From Erythrobacteraceae bacterium (GTDB lineage Bacteria > Pseudomonadota > Alphaproteobacteria > Sphingomonadales > Sphingomonadaceae): a DNA stretch of 33,854 bases. The translations under genes were made by a program, and so were the position numbers. The stretch is from NCBI GenBank assembly GCA_027487015.1, contig JAIYEK010000296.1, forward strand, positions 1-33,854, written 5' to 3'. The notes under the pieces are model-generated. The model was given only the letters and a program-made list of their open reading frames with translations, did no database searches and was not told the DNA's origin. Positions 23,347 to 31,859 of the stretch are shown piece by piece; position 1 is the stretch's first letter; each line of letters starts with the position of its first letter.

Positions 23347-24192
23347 TCAAGTGCGGCGCGCGGCGATCGCCTCGCCCATGCGCAGCGGGTCGCCCGGTTT
23401 GAGGTCCTCGCGCCATGCGACGCGGCCAGGTTCGAACAGCAAGACGACGGTCGAGCCCAGGTAGAAGCGCCCCATCTCGTCGCCTGCCGCGAAGGCATGG
23501 CCCGCGCTGGCGAAATCCTCGTGCACAGGCGCGCTGGCATGGGTGCGGAACTGGTTCGGCCACACGGTGTCGATCCCGGCGACGATCATCGCGCCGACCA
23601 TGATGCTGGCAAAATGCCCGTCGGGCCCGTCGAACCGGCACGAGAGGCGCTCGTTGCGGGCGAACAATCGGTCGACCCCGGCGGCGGTGGCGGTTTTGAC
23701 CGAGAACAGGTCGCCGGGGATGTAGCTGGTCGCCGCGAGCGTGCCGGCGGCGGGCATGTGGGCGCGGTGGTAATCCTTGGGGCTGAGGTAGATGGTGATG
23801 AAGCTGCCGCCCTCGAAGCGCGCGGCTTCCTCCGCTCCGCAGCCGAGGATTTCGGCCACGGAGTAATCGCGCCCCTTGGCCTGGATGATCCGCCCGCCGC
23901 TGACGGGTCCGAGCTGGCTCACCGCGCCATCGGCAGGTGAGAGGATGAATTTTTGCGAGTCCTCCAGAGGCCGTGCGCCCGGCTTTAACTCGCGCGTGAA
24001 GAAGTCGTTGAAGCTCGCGAACTCCCCGATCCCGCGCGCCGCCTCAGACATGTCGACGCCGTAGGCCGCGACGAACCGGCGGATCAGCCTATCGCGCAGC
24101 CACGGGGTCTCGCTCGCGGCAAGGCTCCCCGCGAGACGCGAGAGGGCGTGCTGCGGGACGAGGTGCTGAAGCGCGATGAAGGCAGAAGACAT
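23347..24192 (-). CDS. psd: Phosphatidylserine decarboxylase
   Basis: 281-aa proenzyme that decarboxylates phosphatidylserine to phosphatidylethanolamine at the inner membrane. The motif FYLGSTVVLLFEPG contains the autocleavage site Gly246-Ser247, after which Ser becomes the pyruvoyl group of the small chain. Other conserved blocks are ASFNDFFTRELKPGARP, LSPADGAVSQLG and YLSPKDYHRAHMP with the catalytic Asp/His. Length matches the larger, E. coli-like Psd. There is no pssA neighbour, unlike the common psd-pssA order. ATG at 24192 is the only plausible start. Confidence 0.96.
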   Translation of the reverse strand: MSSAFIALQHLVPQHALSRLAGSLAASETPWLRDRLIRRFVAAYGVDMSEAARGIGEFASFNDFFTRELKPGARPLEDSQKFILSPADGAVSQLGPVSGGRIIQAKGRDYSVAEILGCGAEEAARFEGGSFITIYLSPKDYHRAHMPAAGTLAATSYIPGDLFSVKTATAAGVDRLFARNERLSCRFDGPDGHFASIMVGAMIVAGIDTVWPNQFRTHASAPVHEDFASAGHAFAAGDEMGRFYLGSTVVLLFEPGRVAWREDLKPGDPLRMGEAIAARRT

Positions 24193-24254
24193 GCGTCAGG
24201 CGCTAGGGGCCTGCGGGCGCGGGCGCAAGGCGCGGCGGGTCAAAGCGTGGCCCG

Positions 24255-25007
24255 TTAGAGCGTGACCGTCTGCCCGCCGTCGACCTTGATCGGGCTGCCG
24301 GTGATGAAGCTCGCGCGCGGGCTGGCGAGGAAGGCGGCGATGTCGCCGAACTCTTCGGGCCGCCCGAGCCGCCCGGCGGGGATCGCCGCGATCGAGCGGG
24401 CGGTGATCTGCTCCTTCTCGAGGCCCTGCGCTGCCGCTATCCCTGCATGCAGGCTGGTCAGGCGGTCGGTGGCGATCTGGCCGGGGAGCAGCAGGTTCAC
24501 CGTCACCCCGTCCGCCGCAACCTCGGCAGCCAGCGTCTTGCACCACGAGGCGAGCATCGCGCGCACCGCGTTCGACAGCACAAGGCCCGCGATGGGCGTG
24601 ACAAGGCTGGTCGAGGCGACCGCGAGGATCCGCCCGAACCCACGCGCACGCATCTCGGGCAGGAAGGCCTGCGCCAGCGTGAGCTGGGCGTTGAACATCC
24701 GCGGCAGGACCGCGGCGAAATCGGCCGGCGTGGTGGTGGCCGCGCCCCCGACAGGCGGGCCGCCCGCGTTGAGCACGAGGATATCGGGCGACGCGCCGCC
24801 CGCGCGGACAGCCTCAATGATCGCCTCAGGGGCGGCGGGATCGTCGAGATCGGCGAGGATGTGCTTGCGGCCCGTCAGCCCTGCGCCCGAGCGCGCGACG
24901 GTGATGACGCCTGCGCCCTCAGCGGCCAGCGCCTCGGCAATCGCGCGGCCCAGCCCCTTGCTCGCACCCAGCACCAATGCCGTCTTGCCCTGAAGCTGCA
25001 GATCCAT
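24255..25007 (-). CDS. SDR family protein with altered active site
   Basis: 250-aa short-chain dehydrogenase/reductase with a Rossmann fold. The cofactor motif is GASKGLG (14-20) and the stabilising motif NAGG (80-83). The catalytic Ser is probably Ser132 in AVASTSLVTP. Where the YxxxK pair should stand, 13 residues on, the sequence reads LSNAVRAML: Ser145 replaces Tyr and Arg149 replaces Lys. The C-terminal part LGRPEEFGDIAAFLASP and ITGSPIKVDGG is otherwise typical of FabG-like members. A subgroup of SDRs with this LSNxxR pattern exists, so it is a conserved variant rather than decay. The reaction is unknown. ATG at 25007 is chosen because the extension upstream covers tRNA-Val. Confidence 0.87.
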   Translation of the reverse strand: MDLQLQGKTALVLGASKGLGRAIAEALAAEGAGVITVARSGAGLTGRKHILADLDDPAAPEAIIEAVRAGGASPDILVLNAGGPPVGGAATTTPADFAAVLPRMFNAQLTLAQAFLPEMRARGFGRILAVASTSLVTPIAGLVLSNAVRAMLASWCKTLAAEVAADGVTVNLLLPGQIATDRLTSLHAGIAAAQGLEKEQITARSIAAIPAGRLGRPEEFGDIAAFLASPRASFITGSPIKVDGGQTVTL

Positions 25008-25041
25008 CGCGCGTGCTCTCCCGATACGCTGCGCTGCGCCG

Positions 25042-25114
25042 TGGGCGGTGACGGGCTCGAACCGCCGACCCTCTCGGTGTAAACGAGATGCTCTACCAAC
25101 TGAGCTAACCGCCC
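25042..25114 (-). tRNA. tRNA-Val (anticodon UAC)
   Basis: A 73-nt cloverleaf on the minus strand. The acceptor GGGCGGT pairs with ACCGCCC, with discriminator A. The D-arm TAGCTCAGTTGGTAGAGC is canonical, the anticodon stem TCTCG/CGAGA encloses TTTACAC with anticodon TAC, and the T-arm has GGTTCGAGCC. CCA is not encoded. It lies 34 bases upstream of the SDR gene on the same strand. Confidence 0.95.
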
Positions 25115-25204
25115 CACGGTGCTGGCGCGTGCGCGGTTTAGCCGTGTCGGCGGCGCGGTCAAGCTGGTAGAAGGGCAGGGCGCGGCGCACAAGCGAGGCA
25201 GGCG

Positions 25205-25813
25205 ATGGCCATTCACACAGCTCTCAATGACGGAACCCCGGTGTGCATCCGCCGCGTGAGCCGCGCGGACGAGGCGCGGCTCAAGCAGGGAATCGCTCAG
25301 CTTTCGCCGCAGTCGCGCTACCTTCGGTTCTTCTCGGGCATGCGTGAGGCCCCGCCGCAGGTGCTGCGTGTGCTGGCGAGCCCCGACGGGCACGATCACC
25401 TCGCCTGGGGCGCGCTCCGGAGCGATCTGGCCGAGACTCCGGCGCTCGGCGTGGTCCATGCCTTTCGCGACAAGGAGAATCCGGACGCCGCCGAGTTTTC
25501 GGTCGCGGTGATCGACGCCTATCACGGGCGCGGCCTTGCGCGGCTGCTTACCGCGGTGCTGCTGCTCGATTGCGCGCGCGAGGGGTATGACCGTTTCAAC
25601 GTCAACATCCTCCCCGAAAACCGCCCGGCGCTGGCGCTGGCGCGCTCGCTGGGGGCGGAAGGCGTGAGCTTTGCGGGCGGGGTTTCGGAACTGGCGATCG
25701 ACATTCCCGCAGCGCTCGCGGCTTTGCGGGCGGAGAGCGAGGTGCCGGGGCTGGCGGCGGTGTTTGCGCAGTTCGGTAACGAGCCGCTAGGCGAGGGCGC
25801 GTGCCAGGGCTAG
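25205..25813 (+). CDS. GNAT family N-acetyltransferase
   Basis: 202-aa cytoplasmic acetyltransferase using acetyl-CoA. The N-terminal part VCIRRVSRADEARLKQGIAQLSP and SRYLRFFSGM resembles the GNAT domain found alone or at the end of protein-acetylating Pat-type enzymes. The acetyl-CoA motif A is FSVAVIDAYHGRGLARLL with HGRGLA at 107-112; motif B follows with VNILPENRPALALARSLGA. No ADP-forming acetyl-CoA synthetase-like domain is present, so this is a single-domain member. It ends 10 bases before the asparaginase gene and they are probably co-transcribed. The substrate is unknown. Confidence 0.88.
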   Translation: MAIHTALNDGTPVCIRRVSRADEARLKQGIAQLSPQSRYLRFFSGMREAPPQVLRVLASPDGHDHLAWGALRSDLAETPALGVVHAFRDKENPDAAEFSVAVIDAYHGRGLARLLTAVLLLDCAREGYDRFNVNILPENRPALALARSLGAEGVSFAGGVSELAIDIPAALAALRAESEVPGLAAVFAQFGNEPLGEGACQG

Positions 25814-25823
25814 GGGCCGGGGC

Positions 25824-26816
25824 ATGACCAATAGTCCCCCTCGTATCCTCGTCCTCGGCACCGGCGGCACTATTGCCGGATCGGGCGCGGGCGGGACGGG
25901 GGCGGCCTATCGGCCCGGTGGGTTGTCGCTCGAGGTGCTTGTGGGGCACTTGGCGGCGCTGGGGCTGAGCGCGGAGTTGCACCGCCAAGAGATCGCGCGG
26001 ATCGGATCGCAGGACATCGGTTTTGCCGAGTGGCAGGCGCTCCATGCGGCGTGTGCTGCGGCGATGGACGATCCGGCGGTTGATGCGGTGATCATCACCC
26101 ACGGCACCGACACGGCGGAGGAGACCGGCTTCCTGCTCGACCTCACCTTGCCCACCACAAAGCCCGTCATCCTCGTCGGCGCGATGCGGCCCGCGGATGC
26201 GGTGGGGGCCGACGGGATGCGGAATTTTGCCAATGCCGTGAAGGTCGCGAGCGATCCGGCAGCGGCGGGCCGGGGGGTGATGCTGGTGATGGGCGACGCG
26301 GTGCTCGCAGTGCGCGACGCCCGGAAGGCTGCGACCAGCGCCATCGACGCTTTCCGCACCTTCCCGCGGGGGCCGCTCGCGCGGGTCACCCCGTCGAGCC
26401 TCGACTGGTTCGGCCCAGCGCACCGCTTGGGAGAACCCGCGCGTTATCCCTTCCCGGCCGAGCTGCCGCGCGTTGCGATCCTTACCGCGGGGGCGGGGAT
26501 GGACGAGAAGCCGGTCGAGGCGCTGCTTGGCATTGGCGCGCGCGGGATCGTGCTCGCCGGCATGGGGCAGGGCAATGCGCCTGCGGTGGTTCTGGAGGCC
26601 CTCGCCCGCGCGGCGGCGAGCGGCGTGCCAGTGGTGCGGGCCTCGCGGGTGGACGAGGGGCTGGTCGACCGCAATGTCGAGGTGGCGGACGACGCTTTGG
26701 GATTGGTCGCGGCTCGCGCGCTCGGCCCGGCCAAGGCGCGGGTGCTGCTGATGGTGCTGGTGGCGAATGGTGTTACGGATGCGGGCGCGGTGCAGGCGGC
26801 GTTTGACGGGGGGTGA
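25824..26816 (+). CDS. L-asparaginase
   Basis: 330-aa asparaginase of the bacterial type I/II family that hydrolyses asparagine to aspartate and ammonia. The first threonine motif is LGTGGTIAGSG (Thr16 expected as nucleophile) and the second is THGTDTAEETG with Thr95-Asp96. The substrate-shaping GAMRPADAVGADG and the late MGQGNAP complete the fold. No signal peptide is visible, so it should be cytoplasmic. It follows the acetyltransferase gene after 10 bases on the same strand. I cannot separate ansA-type from ansB-type use from sequence alone, so no symbol is given. Confidence 0.92.
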   Translation: MTNSPPRILVLGTGGTIAGSGAGGTGAAYRPGGLSLEVLVGHLAALGLSAELHRQEIARIGSQDIGFAEWQALHAACAAAMDDPAVDAVIITHGTDTAEETGFLLDLTLPTTKPVILVGAMRPADAVGADGMRNFANAVKVASDPAAAGRGVMLVMGDAVLAVRDARKAATSAIDAFRTFPRGPLARVTPSSLDWFGPAHRLGEPARYPFPAELPRVAILTAGAGMDEKPVEALLGIGARGIVLAGMGQGNAPAVVLEALARAAASGVPVVRASRVDEGLVDRNVEVADDALGLVAARALGPAKARVLLMVLVANGVTDAGAVQAAFDGG

Positions 26817-26980
26817 GAGGTGGCTGAATCTGCTTGCGAAATCGCACGCCAATCGACAATATCGGCGCGACGGGTCAGCGATAACGCGATCTGATCGAGG
26901 ACTGTGGGGCACGCGATAGCGGCCTAGTATGCGAGCATAAGCTCATCCGCCTCGGGACGGCATCAAGCCGGTGCATACCA

Positions 26981-27003
26981 CAATGACACGCTGTCATTGG
27001 AGG
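26981..27003 (+). promoter_or_regulatory. Hairpin abutting the HNH ribosome-binding site
   Basis: CAATGACA (26981-26988) pairs perfectly with TGTCATTG (26992-26999) around CGC. The last base is also the first G of a consensus GGAGG (26999-27003), which sits six bases before GTG 27010. It could be a DNA operator or an RNA element that tunes translation of the nuclease. Confidence 0.5.
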
Positions 27004-27009
27004 TATTGC

Positions 27010-27357
27010 GTGAGAAAAATTGCGAAAATCAAGACTTTGAAATTCTGGCTGCAAGGCGGCCGCTGCTTCTACTGCTGCCAGCCGATATGGTACGAGAACC
27101 CCCACCATTTCGCTGACCAGCATGGTTTCGACATCGCACGGGTCCGTCATTTGCAAGCCACGGCCGAGCATCTGGTGGCACGCTGCGAAGGGGGAGCCGA
27201 CACGCCGGACAACATTGTCGCGGCATGCCGGTTCTGCAACACCCGCCGGCACCGTGCGAAGCGCCCGCTTGCTCCAGAGGCTTATGCGCGCAGAGTCAGG
27301 TCAAGGCTGAGCCGGGGGCGATGGCACGGGATCATGCTGAGCGCATTCGCGATGTAG
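27010..27357 (+). CDS. HNH endonuclease-like protein, orphan
   Basis: 115-aa basic protein with an HNH/zinc-ribbon nuclease fold. The first zinc knuckle is CFYC (Cys19, Cys22), the HNH core is EHLVARCEGGADTPDNIVAAC (His and Asn of the metal site), and the second knuckle is CRFCNTRR. No methyltransferase, phage or restriction partner is nearby, and no intron or intein is visible. GTG at 27010 is preferred because of a perfect GGAGG six bases upstream; in-frame GTG 26971 and ATG 26983 lie in or before the upstream hairpin. The first 80 bases are poorer in GC than neighbouring genes, a mild hint of transfer. It lies between asparaginase and a dispersed hairpin repeat. Cellular role unknown. Confidence 0.75.
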   Translation: MRKIAKIKTLKFWLQGGRCFYCCQPIWYENPHHFADQHGFDIARVRHLQATAEHLVARCEGGADTPDNIVAACRFCNTRRHRAKRPLAPEAYARRVRSRLSRGRWHGIMLSAFAM

Positions 27358-27388
27358 CCTCCGGAGAGGTCGCATAAGCTGCCACTCC

Positions 27389-27470
27389 CGTCACCCCAGC
27401 GAAAGCTGGGGCCTAGAGCTACATAGCGAAGCGCCTGGCGCCCTGGGTCCCAGCTTTTGCTGGGATGACG
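27389..27470. repeat. Inverted pair of CGTCAYCCC hairpin repeats
   Basis: Two 25-base arms in inverted orientation (27389-27413 and 27446-27470), 22 of 25 bases alike. Each arm is a hairpin after a CGTCA head: CCCCAGC-GAAA-GCTGGGG on the left and, read outward, TCCCAGC-AAAA-GCTGGGA on the right, so the first stem pair changes from C-G to T-A. It sits between convergent genes and could also act as a two-way terminator. Confidence 0.85.
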
Positions 27471-27520
27471 AAGGGGGAAAGTGCGGCGCACCACTCCCCC
27501 TTCTCACGGAGCCGCAAGCC

Positions 27521-28633
27521 TCACCCCCAGGGCGTGACCAGATACTTCTCGCCGGTCTTCATCTGGCGGTAGTCGGTGATCGCGGGCTTCTCGAGCATCC
27601 CCTCCAGCGTCACCTTGGCCTTGTAATGCGACGCAAAGGTGGTGGTGAGGTTGGCCTGAACCCGCTGGCGCATCCGCACTACGGTCTCCATGCCCGCGCG
27701 GGCGAGGAAGGGGGTCAGCAGCCAGCCGGCGATGCTCCATTGCAACCCGTAGGAGGGCGTCAGGATCGTGGGGTTCTGGAGATCGAGCCGCCCGTAGATG
27801 TACATCTTCTTCTGCTGGTTCGAACCATAGCGCGAGAACTCGCTCATCTGCGAGACCGCGACCTGCTCCATCGCCTTCAATACGCCGTCCGAGGCCTGCC
27901 CGCCGCCGATCGGGTCGAAGCCGAGGAAGGCACCCGTCTCGGCGATCGCGGCGCGCAGGTCGGCCATGTAGGTGGGGGCGGAGGAGTCCACGACGTAAGT
28001 CGCACCCTGCTCCTTGAGCATCGCGACGTGTTCCGGCTTGCGGACGATGTTGACCAGTTTCATCCCGTCCTCGATGCAGATGCGGTTGAGCATCTGGCCG
28101 AGGTTCGAGGCGGCGGCGAGGTGGATGATGGCCGAGTGGCCTTCCATCTTCGCGGTCTCGACAAAGCCCAGCGCGGTCATCGGGTTGACGAAGCTGGAGG
28201 CGCCGGTCTCGGACGAATGCTCGCCGAGCGGCAGGCACATCATCGCGTCAGCGATGGCATATTGCGAGAAGGCGTTGCCCGGCACGCAGGCGACGCGCTG
28301 GCCCATCAGGGCCTTGGCCATGTCGCTGTCACCGGTCGCGATCACCGTGCCTGCGCCCTCGTTGCCCGCCGGAAGCCGCTGGCCGTGGCGCGCCTTGTTG
28401 CCGGTGAGGAAGGGCTCGGGCATGGTCGCGACGACCTTGCCGGGGGTGTACTCGGCCGTCTCGAAATCGGCCGCGCTGGTGAGGATGGCGAGATCGCTCG
28501 GGTTGATGGGAGCGGCCTCCATCTTGACCAGCACCTGATTGCCGGTGGGCGCGGGGAACTGGCTTTCGGCCACCTCGAGGGTCAGCTTGCCGTCGGCGGT
28601 GAGGGTGGTGAAGAGCTGCTTTCCGGTGGTCAT
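27521..28633 (-). CDS. Medium-chain (MDR) oxidoreductase, quinone-reductase-like
   Basis: 370-aa cytoplasmic oxidoreductase with a GroES-like N-terminal domain (VLVKMEAAPINPSDLAIL) and a Rossmann domain around HSAIIHLAAASNLGQM and VNIVRKPEHVAMLKEQGATYVVDSS. The cysteines that bind catalytic zinc in alcohol dehydrogenases are absent from the N-terminal domain, so it fits the zinc-free quinone-reductase/enoyl-reductase branch, although such genes are often labelled zinc-binding dehydrogenases. The glycine-rich loop is modified (AAASNLG). Substrate unknown. ATG at 28633 follows a region without strong structure. It stands alone downstream of truA on the same strand. Confidence 0.85.
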   Translation of the reverse strand: MTTGKQLFTTLTADGKLTLEVAESQFPAPTGNQVLVKMEAAPINPSDLAILTSAADFETAEYTPGKVVATMPEPFLTGNKARHGQRLPAGNEGAGTVIATGDSDMAKALMGQRVACVPGNAFSQYAIADAMMCLPLGEHSSETGASSFVNPMTALGFVETAKMEGHSAIIHLAAASNLGQMLNRICIEDGMKLVNIVRKPEHVAMLKEQGATYVVDSSAPTYMADLRAAIAETGAFLGFDPIGGGQASDGVLKAMEQVAVSQMSEFSRYGSNQQKKMYIYGRLDLQNPTILTPSYGLQWSIAGWLLTPFLARAGMETVVRMRQRVQANLTTTFASHYKAKVTLEGMLEKPAITDYRQMKTGEKYLVTPWG

Positions 28634-28707
28634 CCTGCGTTTCCCTTTTACGTCGTTACGAGTTGCGCAATCGCTACGCCCGCAATCACGAGATGGCTAG
28701 GGTGACC

Positions 28708-29460
28708 TTACGTCAGATCGTCAGGATAGGTCGCTACGACGAAATAGAGCCCATGCGGCGGCGCATTCAGCCCCAACGCGCCCCGGTCGCGCGCCGCGAG
28801 CGCCTCGGCGATGCGCGCCTCGGGCCACGTCCCCGCGCCGACCAGCTTGAGGCAGCCGACCATCGAGCGCACCTGATGATGCAGGAACGAGCGCGCGGCG
28901 GCGTGGATGTGGATCTCCTCGCCGACTTTCTCCACCTCCAGCAGATCCAGCGACTTCACCGGATCGGCGGCCTGGCAATGGACCGAGCGGAAGGTGGTGA
29001 AGTCATGCCGTCCCACCAGCGCTTGGCCCGCGCGGTGCATGGCCTCTGCGTCGAGCGGCTGGGGCACGTGCCACGCCTTGTCGCGCAGCAGGGTGAGCGG
29101 CGCGCGGCGGTTGGCGATGCGGTAGAGATAGCGCCGCCCGGTGCAGGAAAAGCGCGCGTGCCAGTCGTCCGGCACAACCTCGCAGTGAGTGACCGCGATG
29201 GGATCGGGGCGCAACTGGGCGTTGAGCGCGGCCATCAGGCGGAAGGGATCGAAGGGCTTTTCGATGTCGACATGGGAGCGCATCGCCAGCGCGTGGACGC
29301 CAGCATCGGTGCGCCCGGCGGAGTGGAGCGTGACGCTCTCGCCGGTGATGCGCTGAAGCGCGTCCTCGATGGATTGCTGCACGCTCGGGCCGTGCGACTG
29401 GCGTTGCAACCCGAAGAACGGCGTCCCGTCGAATTCCAGAGTGAGGGCGAAGCGGGTCAC
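28708..29460 (-). CDS. truA: tRNA pseudouridine synthase A
   Basis: 250-aa cytoplasmic enzyme that isomerises uridines 38-40 in tRNA anticodon arms. The catalytic motif is [11 protein letters not shown] with Asp52. Other family blocks are [13 protein letters not shown] at the N-terminus, [29 protein letters not shown] and [11 protein letters not shown]. Length is normal. The start is GTG, overlapping the fmt stop as GTGA, so translation is probably coupled to fmt. Confidence 0.96.
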   Translation of the reverse strand: MTRFALTLEFDGTPFFGLQRQSHGPSVQQSIEDALQRITGESVTLHSAGRTDAGVHALAMRSHVDIEKPFDPFRLMAALNAQLRPDPIAVTHCEVVPDDWHARFSCTGRRYLYRIANRRAPLTLLRDKAWHVPQPLDAEAMHRAGQALVGRHDFTTFRSVHCQAADPVKSLDLLEVEKVGEEIHIHAAARSFLHHQVRSMVGCLKLVGAGTWPEARIAEALAARDRGALGLNAPPHGLYFVVATYPDDLT

Positions 29461-30362
29461 CCCAGCACTGTCCCCGCCGCCACCGCCCGCCCGCGCAGGA
29501 ATTCCCCGCGCTCCAGCACCGGCTTGCCCGCGCGCTGGAGCCGCAGTGGCCGGATCGCGCCTGACCCGCAGGCGATGGTGAAGTCGTCATCCAGCACCGT
29601 GCCCGGTGCGCCTGCCGCATCGACCACCTCGGCCAGCAACAGCTTCACGCGCTCTTCCCCGAGTTCGAACCACGCGCCGGGGAAGGGGGCCAGGCCGCGC
29701 ACCAGCCGCTCGATCGCCTCGCCATCCGCGGCCCAATCGATCTTCGCCTCGGCCTTGTCGATCTTGGGGGCGTAGATCGCCGCGGCATCGTCCTGCACTT
29801 GCGGAGAGAAGGCGGCGAGGTCGGCCAGCACCGCGACCATCGCCGCCGCGCCCACCGCGCCAAGCTCGCCAAACAGCTCGCCGGTCGTCTTGCGCCCCAC
29901 TGGCACGCTCACCTTGTGGAGCATCGGCCCGGTATCGAGCCCCGCTTCCATCTGCATGATCGTCACGCCCGTCTCGGCGTCGCCCGCCATCACTGCGCGG
30001 TGGATCGGCGCCGCCCCTCTCCACCGAGGGAGCAGCGAGGCGTGGATGTTGAGGCAGCCATGCTTGGGCGCTTCGAGCACCGGTTGCGGCAGGATCAACC
30101 CGTAGGCCGCGACTACCGCTACATCGGCCCCCAGAGCCGCGAACTCAGCCTGCGCCTCCGCCCCTCGCAAGGACACCGGCGAGCGCACCTCCACCCCCAA
30201 CCGCTCGGCTTCCACCTGCACCGGCGAGGGCATCAGCTTCTTCCCCCGCCCCGCCGGGCGCGGCGGCTGGGTGTAGACGCAGGCGATCTCGTGCCCCGCC
30301 TCATGCAATGCGCGCAGGGCCGGAACCGCGAAATCGGGCGTTCCCATGAAGATGATGCGCAT
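29457..30362 (-). CDS. fmt: Methionyl-tRNA formyltransferase
   Basis: 301-aa cytoplasmic enzyme that formylates initiator Met-tRNA with 10-formyl-THF. The N-terminal Rossmann part begins [16 protein letters not shown], with the family loop [16 protein letters not shown]. The catalytic region contains [19 protein letters not shown] (Asn, His) and GLDTGPML with the Asp. The C-terminal OB-like domain ends near residue 300. It heads a two-gene unit with truA and is divergent from recR. Peptide deformylase, its functional partner, lies about 0.9 kb away in the recR cluster on the other strand. Confidence 0.97.
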   Translation of the reverse strand: MRIIFMGTPDFAVPALRALHEAGHEIACVYTQPPRPAGRGKKLMPSPVQVEAERLGVEVRSPVSLRGAEAQAEFAALGADVAVVAAYGLILPQPVLEAPKHGCLNIHASLLPRWRGAAPIHRAVMAGDAETGVTIMQMEAGLDTGPMLHKVSVPVGRKTTGELFGELGAVGAAAMVAVLADLAAFSPQVQDDAAAIYAPKIDKAEAKIDWAADGEAIERLVRGLAPFPGAWFELGEERVKLLLAEVVDAAGAPGTVLDDDFTIACGSGAIRPLRLQRAGKPVLERGEFLRGRAVAAGTVLG

Positions 30363-30415
30363 AAGCTTTGCGGGCAGCCTTTGTGAAGCGAAGCGCAGCC
30401 CCTATCTCTCCCCCC

Positions 30416-31012
30416 ATGGCATCGCAAGAGATCGAGGCACTGAGCGCCGCGCTCGCCCGCCTGCCGGGGCTGGGGCCGCGCAGCGCGCGGCGGGCGGTGT
30501 TGTGGCTGGTCAAGCACCGCGAGTCTGCACTCCCTGCGCTGCTCGAAGCCCTCGCCGGGGTGGCCGAGACGCTGGTCGAGTGCCACATCTGCGGCAATGT
30601 CGACACCCGCGACCCCTGCGCCATCTGCGCCGACCCGCGCCGCGACGCGCGCGCTCTCTGCGTGGTCGAAGAAGTCTCCGACGTCTGGGCGCTCGATCGC
30701 GCGCGGCTGTTCCCCGGGCGCTACCACGTGCTCGGCGGGCGGCTGTCCGCGCTCGACGGGATCGGCCCCGAGGACCTCGGAATCGCCAGCCTGCTCGCCC
30801 GCGTGGCAGAGGGCGGGATCGACGAGGTGGTGCTCGCCATGAACGCCACCCTCGAGGGCCAGACCACCGCGCACTACCTCGCCGAACGGCTCGAGGCCTT
30901 CCCCTTGCGCGTCACCCAACTCGCCCACGGCCTGCCGGTCGGCGGCGAGCTCGACTACCTCGACGAGGGCACGCTGGCGCAGGCCTTGCGGGCAAGGCGG
31001 CCGGTCGGATGA
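30416..31012 (+). CDS. recR: Recombination mediator RecR
   Basis: 198-aa cytoplasmic protein that forms DNA clamps and works with RecF/RecO to load RecA on SSB-coated gaps. The helix-hairpin-helix segment is [19 protein letters not shown] (14-32). The zinc finger has Cys56, Cys59, Cys68 and Cys71 (CHICGN...CAIC), and the Toprim domain starts [17 protein letters not shown] at 30416 gives the usual RecR start; the in-frame start at 30368 runs into the fmt promoter region. The stop overlaps the small zinc-ribbon gene as ATGA. Confidence 0.96.
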   Translation: MASQEIEALSAALARLPGLGPRSARRAVLWLVKHRESALPALLEALAGVAETLVECHICGNVDTRDPCAICADPRRDARALCVVEEVSDVWALDRARLFPGRYHVLGGRLSALDGIGPEDLGIASLLARVAEGGIDEVVLAMNATLEGQTTAHYLAERLEAFPLRVTQLAHGLPVGGELDYLDEGTLAQALRARRPVG

Positions 31013-31224
31013 ACGGCCTCCAACGCATCTTCACTTGGCTCCTCGGTCCCGGCGTCGAGCGCGAATCCCGCGAATGGAAGGTCGAATGCGGCCATTGCGG
31101 CCATGCCACGAGCGTGTGGGAGATGGGCGGCATCCGCTACAAGGCGACCGGGGCAAAGTCCTACGGCGGCCGCTGCCCCGCCTGCGGCCAGTCCGGCAAG
31201 CGCAGGCTGCGCCGATCACCCTGA
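31009..31224 (+). CDS. Small zinc-ribbon protein
   Basis: 71-aa protein of unknown function. Two CxxC knuckles (CGHC at residues 27-30 and CPAC at 56-59) should form one zinc ribbon. The N-terminus is hydrophobic (IFTWLLG) and the C-terminus strongly basic (GKRRLRRSP). ATG overlaps the recR stop as ATGA, so it should be translated together with recR, and def begins 52 bases after its stop. Nucleic-acid binding is plausible from the ribbon and basic tail, but nothing more specific can be said. Confidence 0.75.
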   Translation: MNGLQRIFTWLLGPGVERESREWKVECGHCGHATSVWEMGGIRYKATGAKSYGGRCPACGQSGKRRLRRSP

Positions 31225-31276
31225 TCGGAGCATCGCGCTTGCGCCTTGCGGCTGCGGCCCCTATTTTGCCCGCATT

Positions 31277-31849
31277 ATGGCTATCCGCGAAATCCTCGAA
31301 GTGCCGGACCCCCGGCTCAAGACCGTCTCGACCCCGGTCGAACCCCACGAGTTCGGCCCCGAGCTCAAGACCCTCGTCGAAGACATGTTCGAGACGATGT
31401 ACGATGCCCCCGGCATTGGCCTCGCCGCGATTCAGGTCGGCGTGCCCAAGCGGGTGTTGGTGATCGATCTCCAGCCCGATGACCCGGACGCCGAGCCGGT
31501 CGAGTGCAACCACAACGGCCACAAGCACACCCATCCGGCCACCAAGAACGAGCCGCGGGTGTTCATCAATCCGGTGATCCTCGATCCGGCCAAGGAGCTG
31601 TCGACCTATCAGGAAGGCTGCCTCTCGGTCCCCGAGATCTACGCCGACGTTGATCGCCCGGCGACCTGCACCGTCCGCTATCAGGACTTGGACGGCAACA
31701 CCCACGAGGAGCATCTTGAAGGCCTGCTGGCGACCTGCTTGCAGCACGAGATGGACCACCTGGAGGGCATCCTCTTCATCGACCACCTCTCGCGGTTGAA
31801 GCGCGCGATGGTGCTGAAGAAGCTCGAGAAAATCCGGCGGGCGGCGTAA
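31277..31849 (+). CDS. def: Peptide deformylase with His-rich insertion
   Basis: 190-aa cytoplasmic metalloenzyme that removes the formyl group from nascent proteins. All three motifs are present: GIGLAAIQVG (47-55), EGCLSVPE with metal ligand Cys115, and QHEMDHLEG with His157, Glu158 and His161. Between the strand VLVIDLQ and PRVFINPV there is an insertion (about 67-91) rich in acidic residues and histidines, with Cys77, His79, His82, His84 and His86, not found in the standard enzyme. ATG at 31277 matches the typical N-terminus AIREILEVPDPRLK. A strong hairpin follows the stop. Confidence 0.96.
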   Translation: MAIREILEVPDPRLKTVSTPVEPHEFGPELKTLVEDMFETMYDAPGIGLAAIQVGVPKRVLVIDLQPDDPDAEPVECNHNGHKHTHPATKNEPRVFINPVILDPAKELSTYQEGCLSVPEIYADVDRPATCTVRYQDLDGNTHEEHLEGLLATCLQHEMDHLEGILFIDHLSRLKRAMVLKKLEKIRRAA

Positions 31850-31859
31850 TCTGCCTTCC

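Noticed and set aside
27010-27357. HNH gene as part of a homing intron or restriction system
   Set aside because: Flanking genes are intact and no methyltransferase, intron fold or intein motif is present nearby.
27389-27470. CRISPR-like repeat pair
   Set aside because: Only two arms, in inverted rather than direct orientation, each a self-contained hairpin; no spacers or cas genes.
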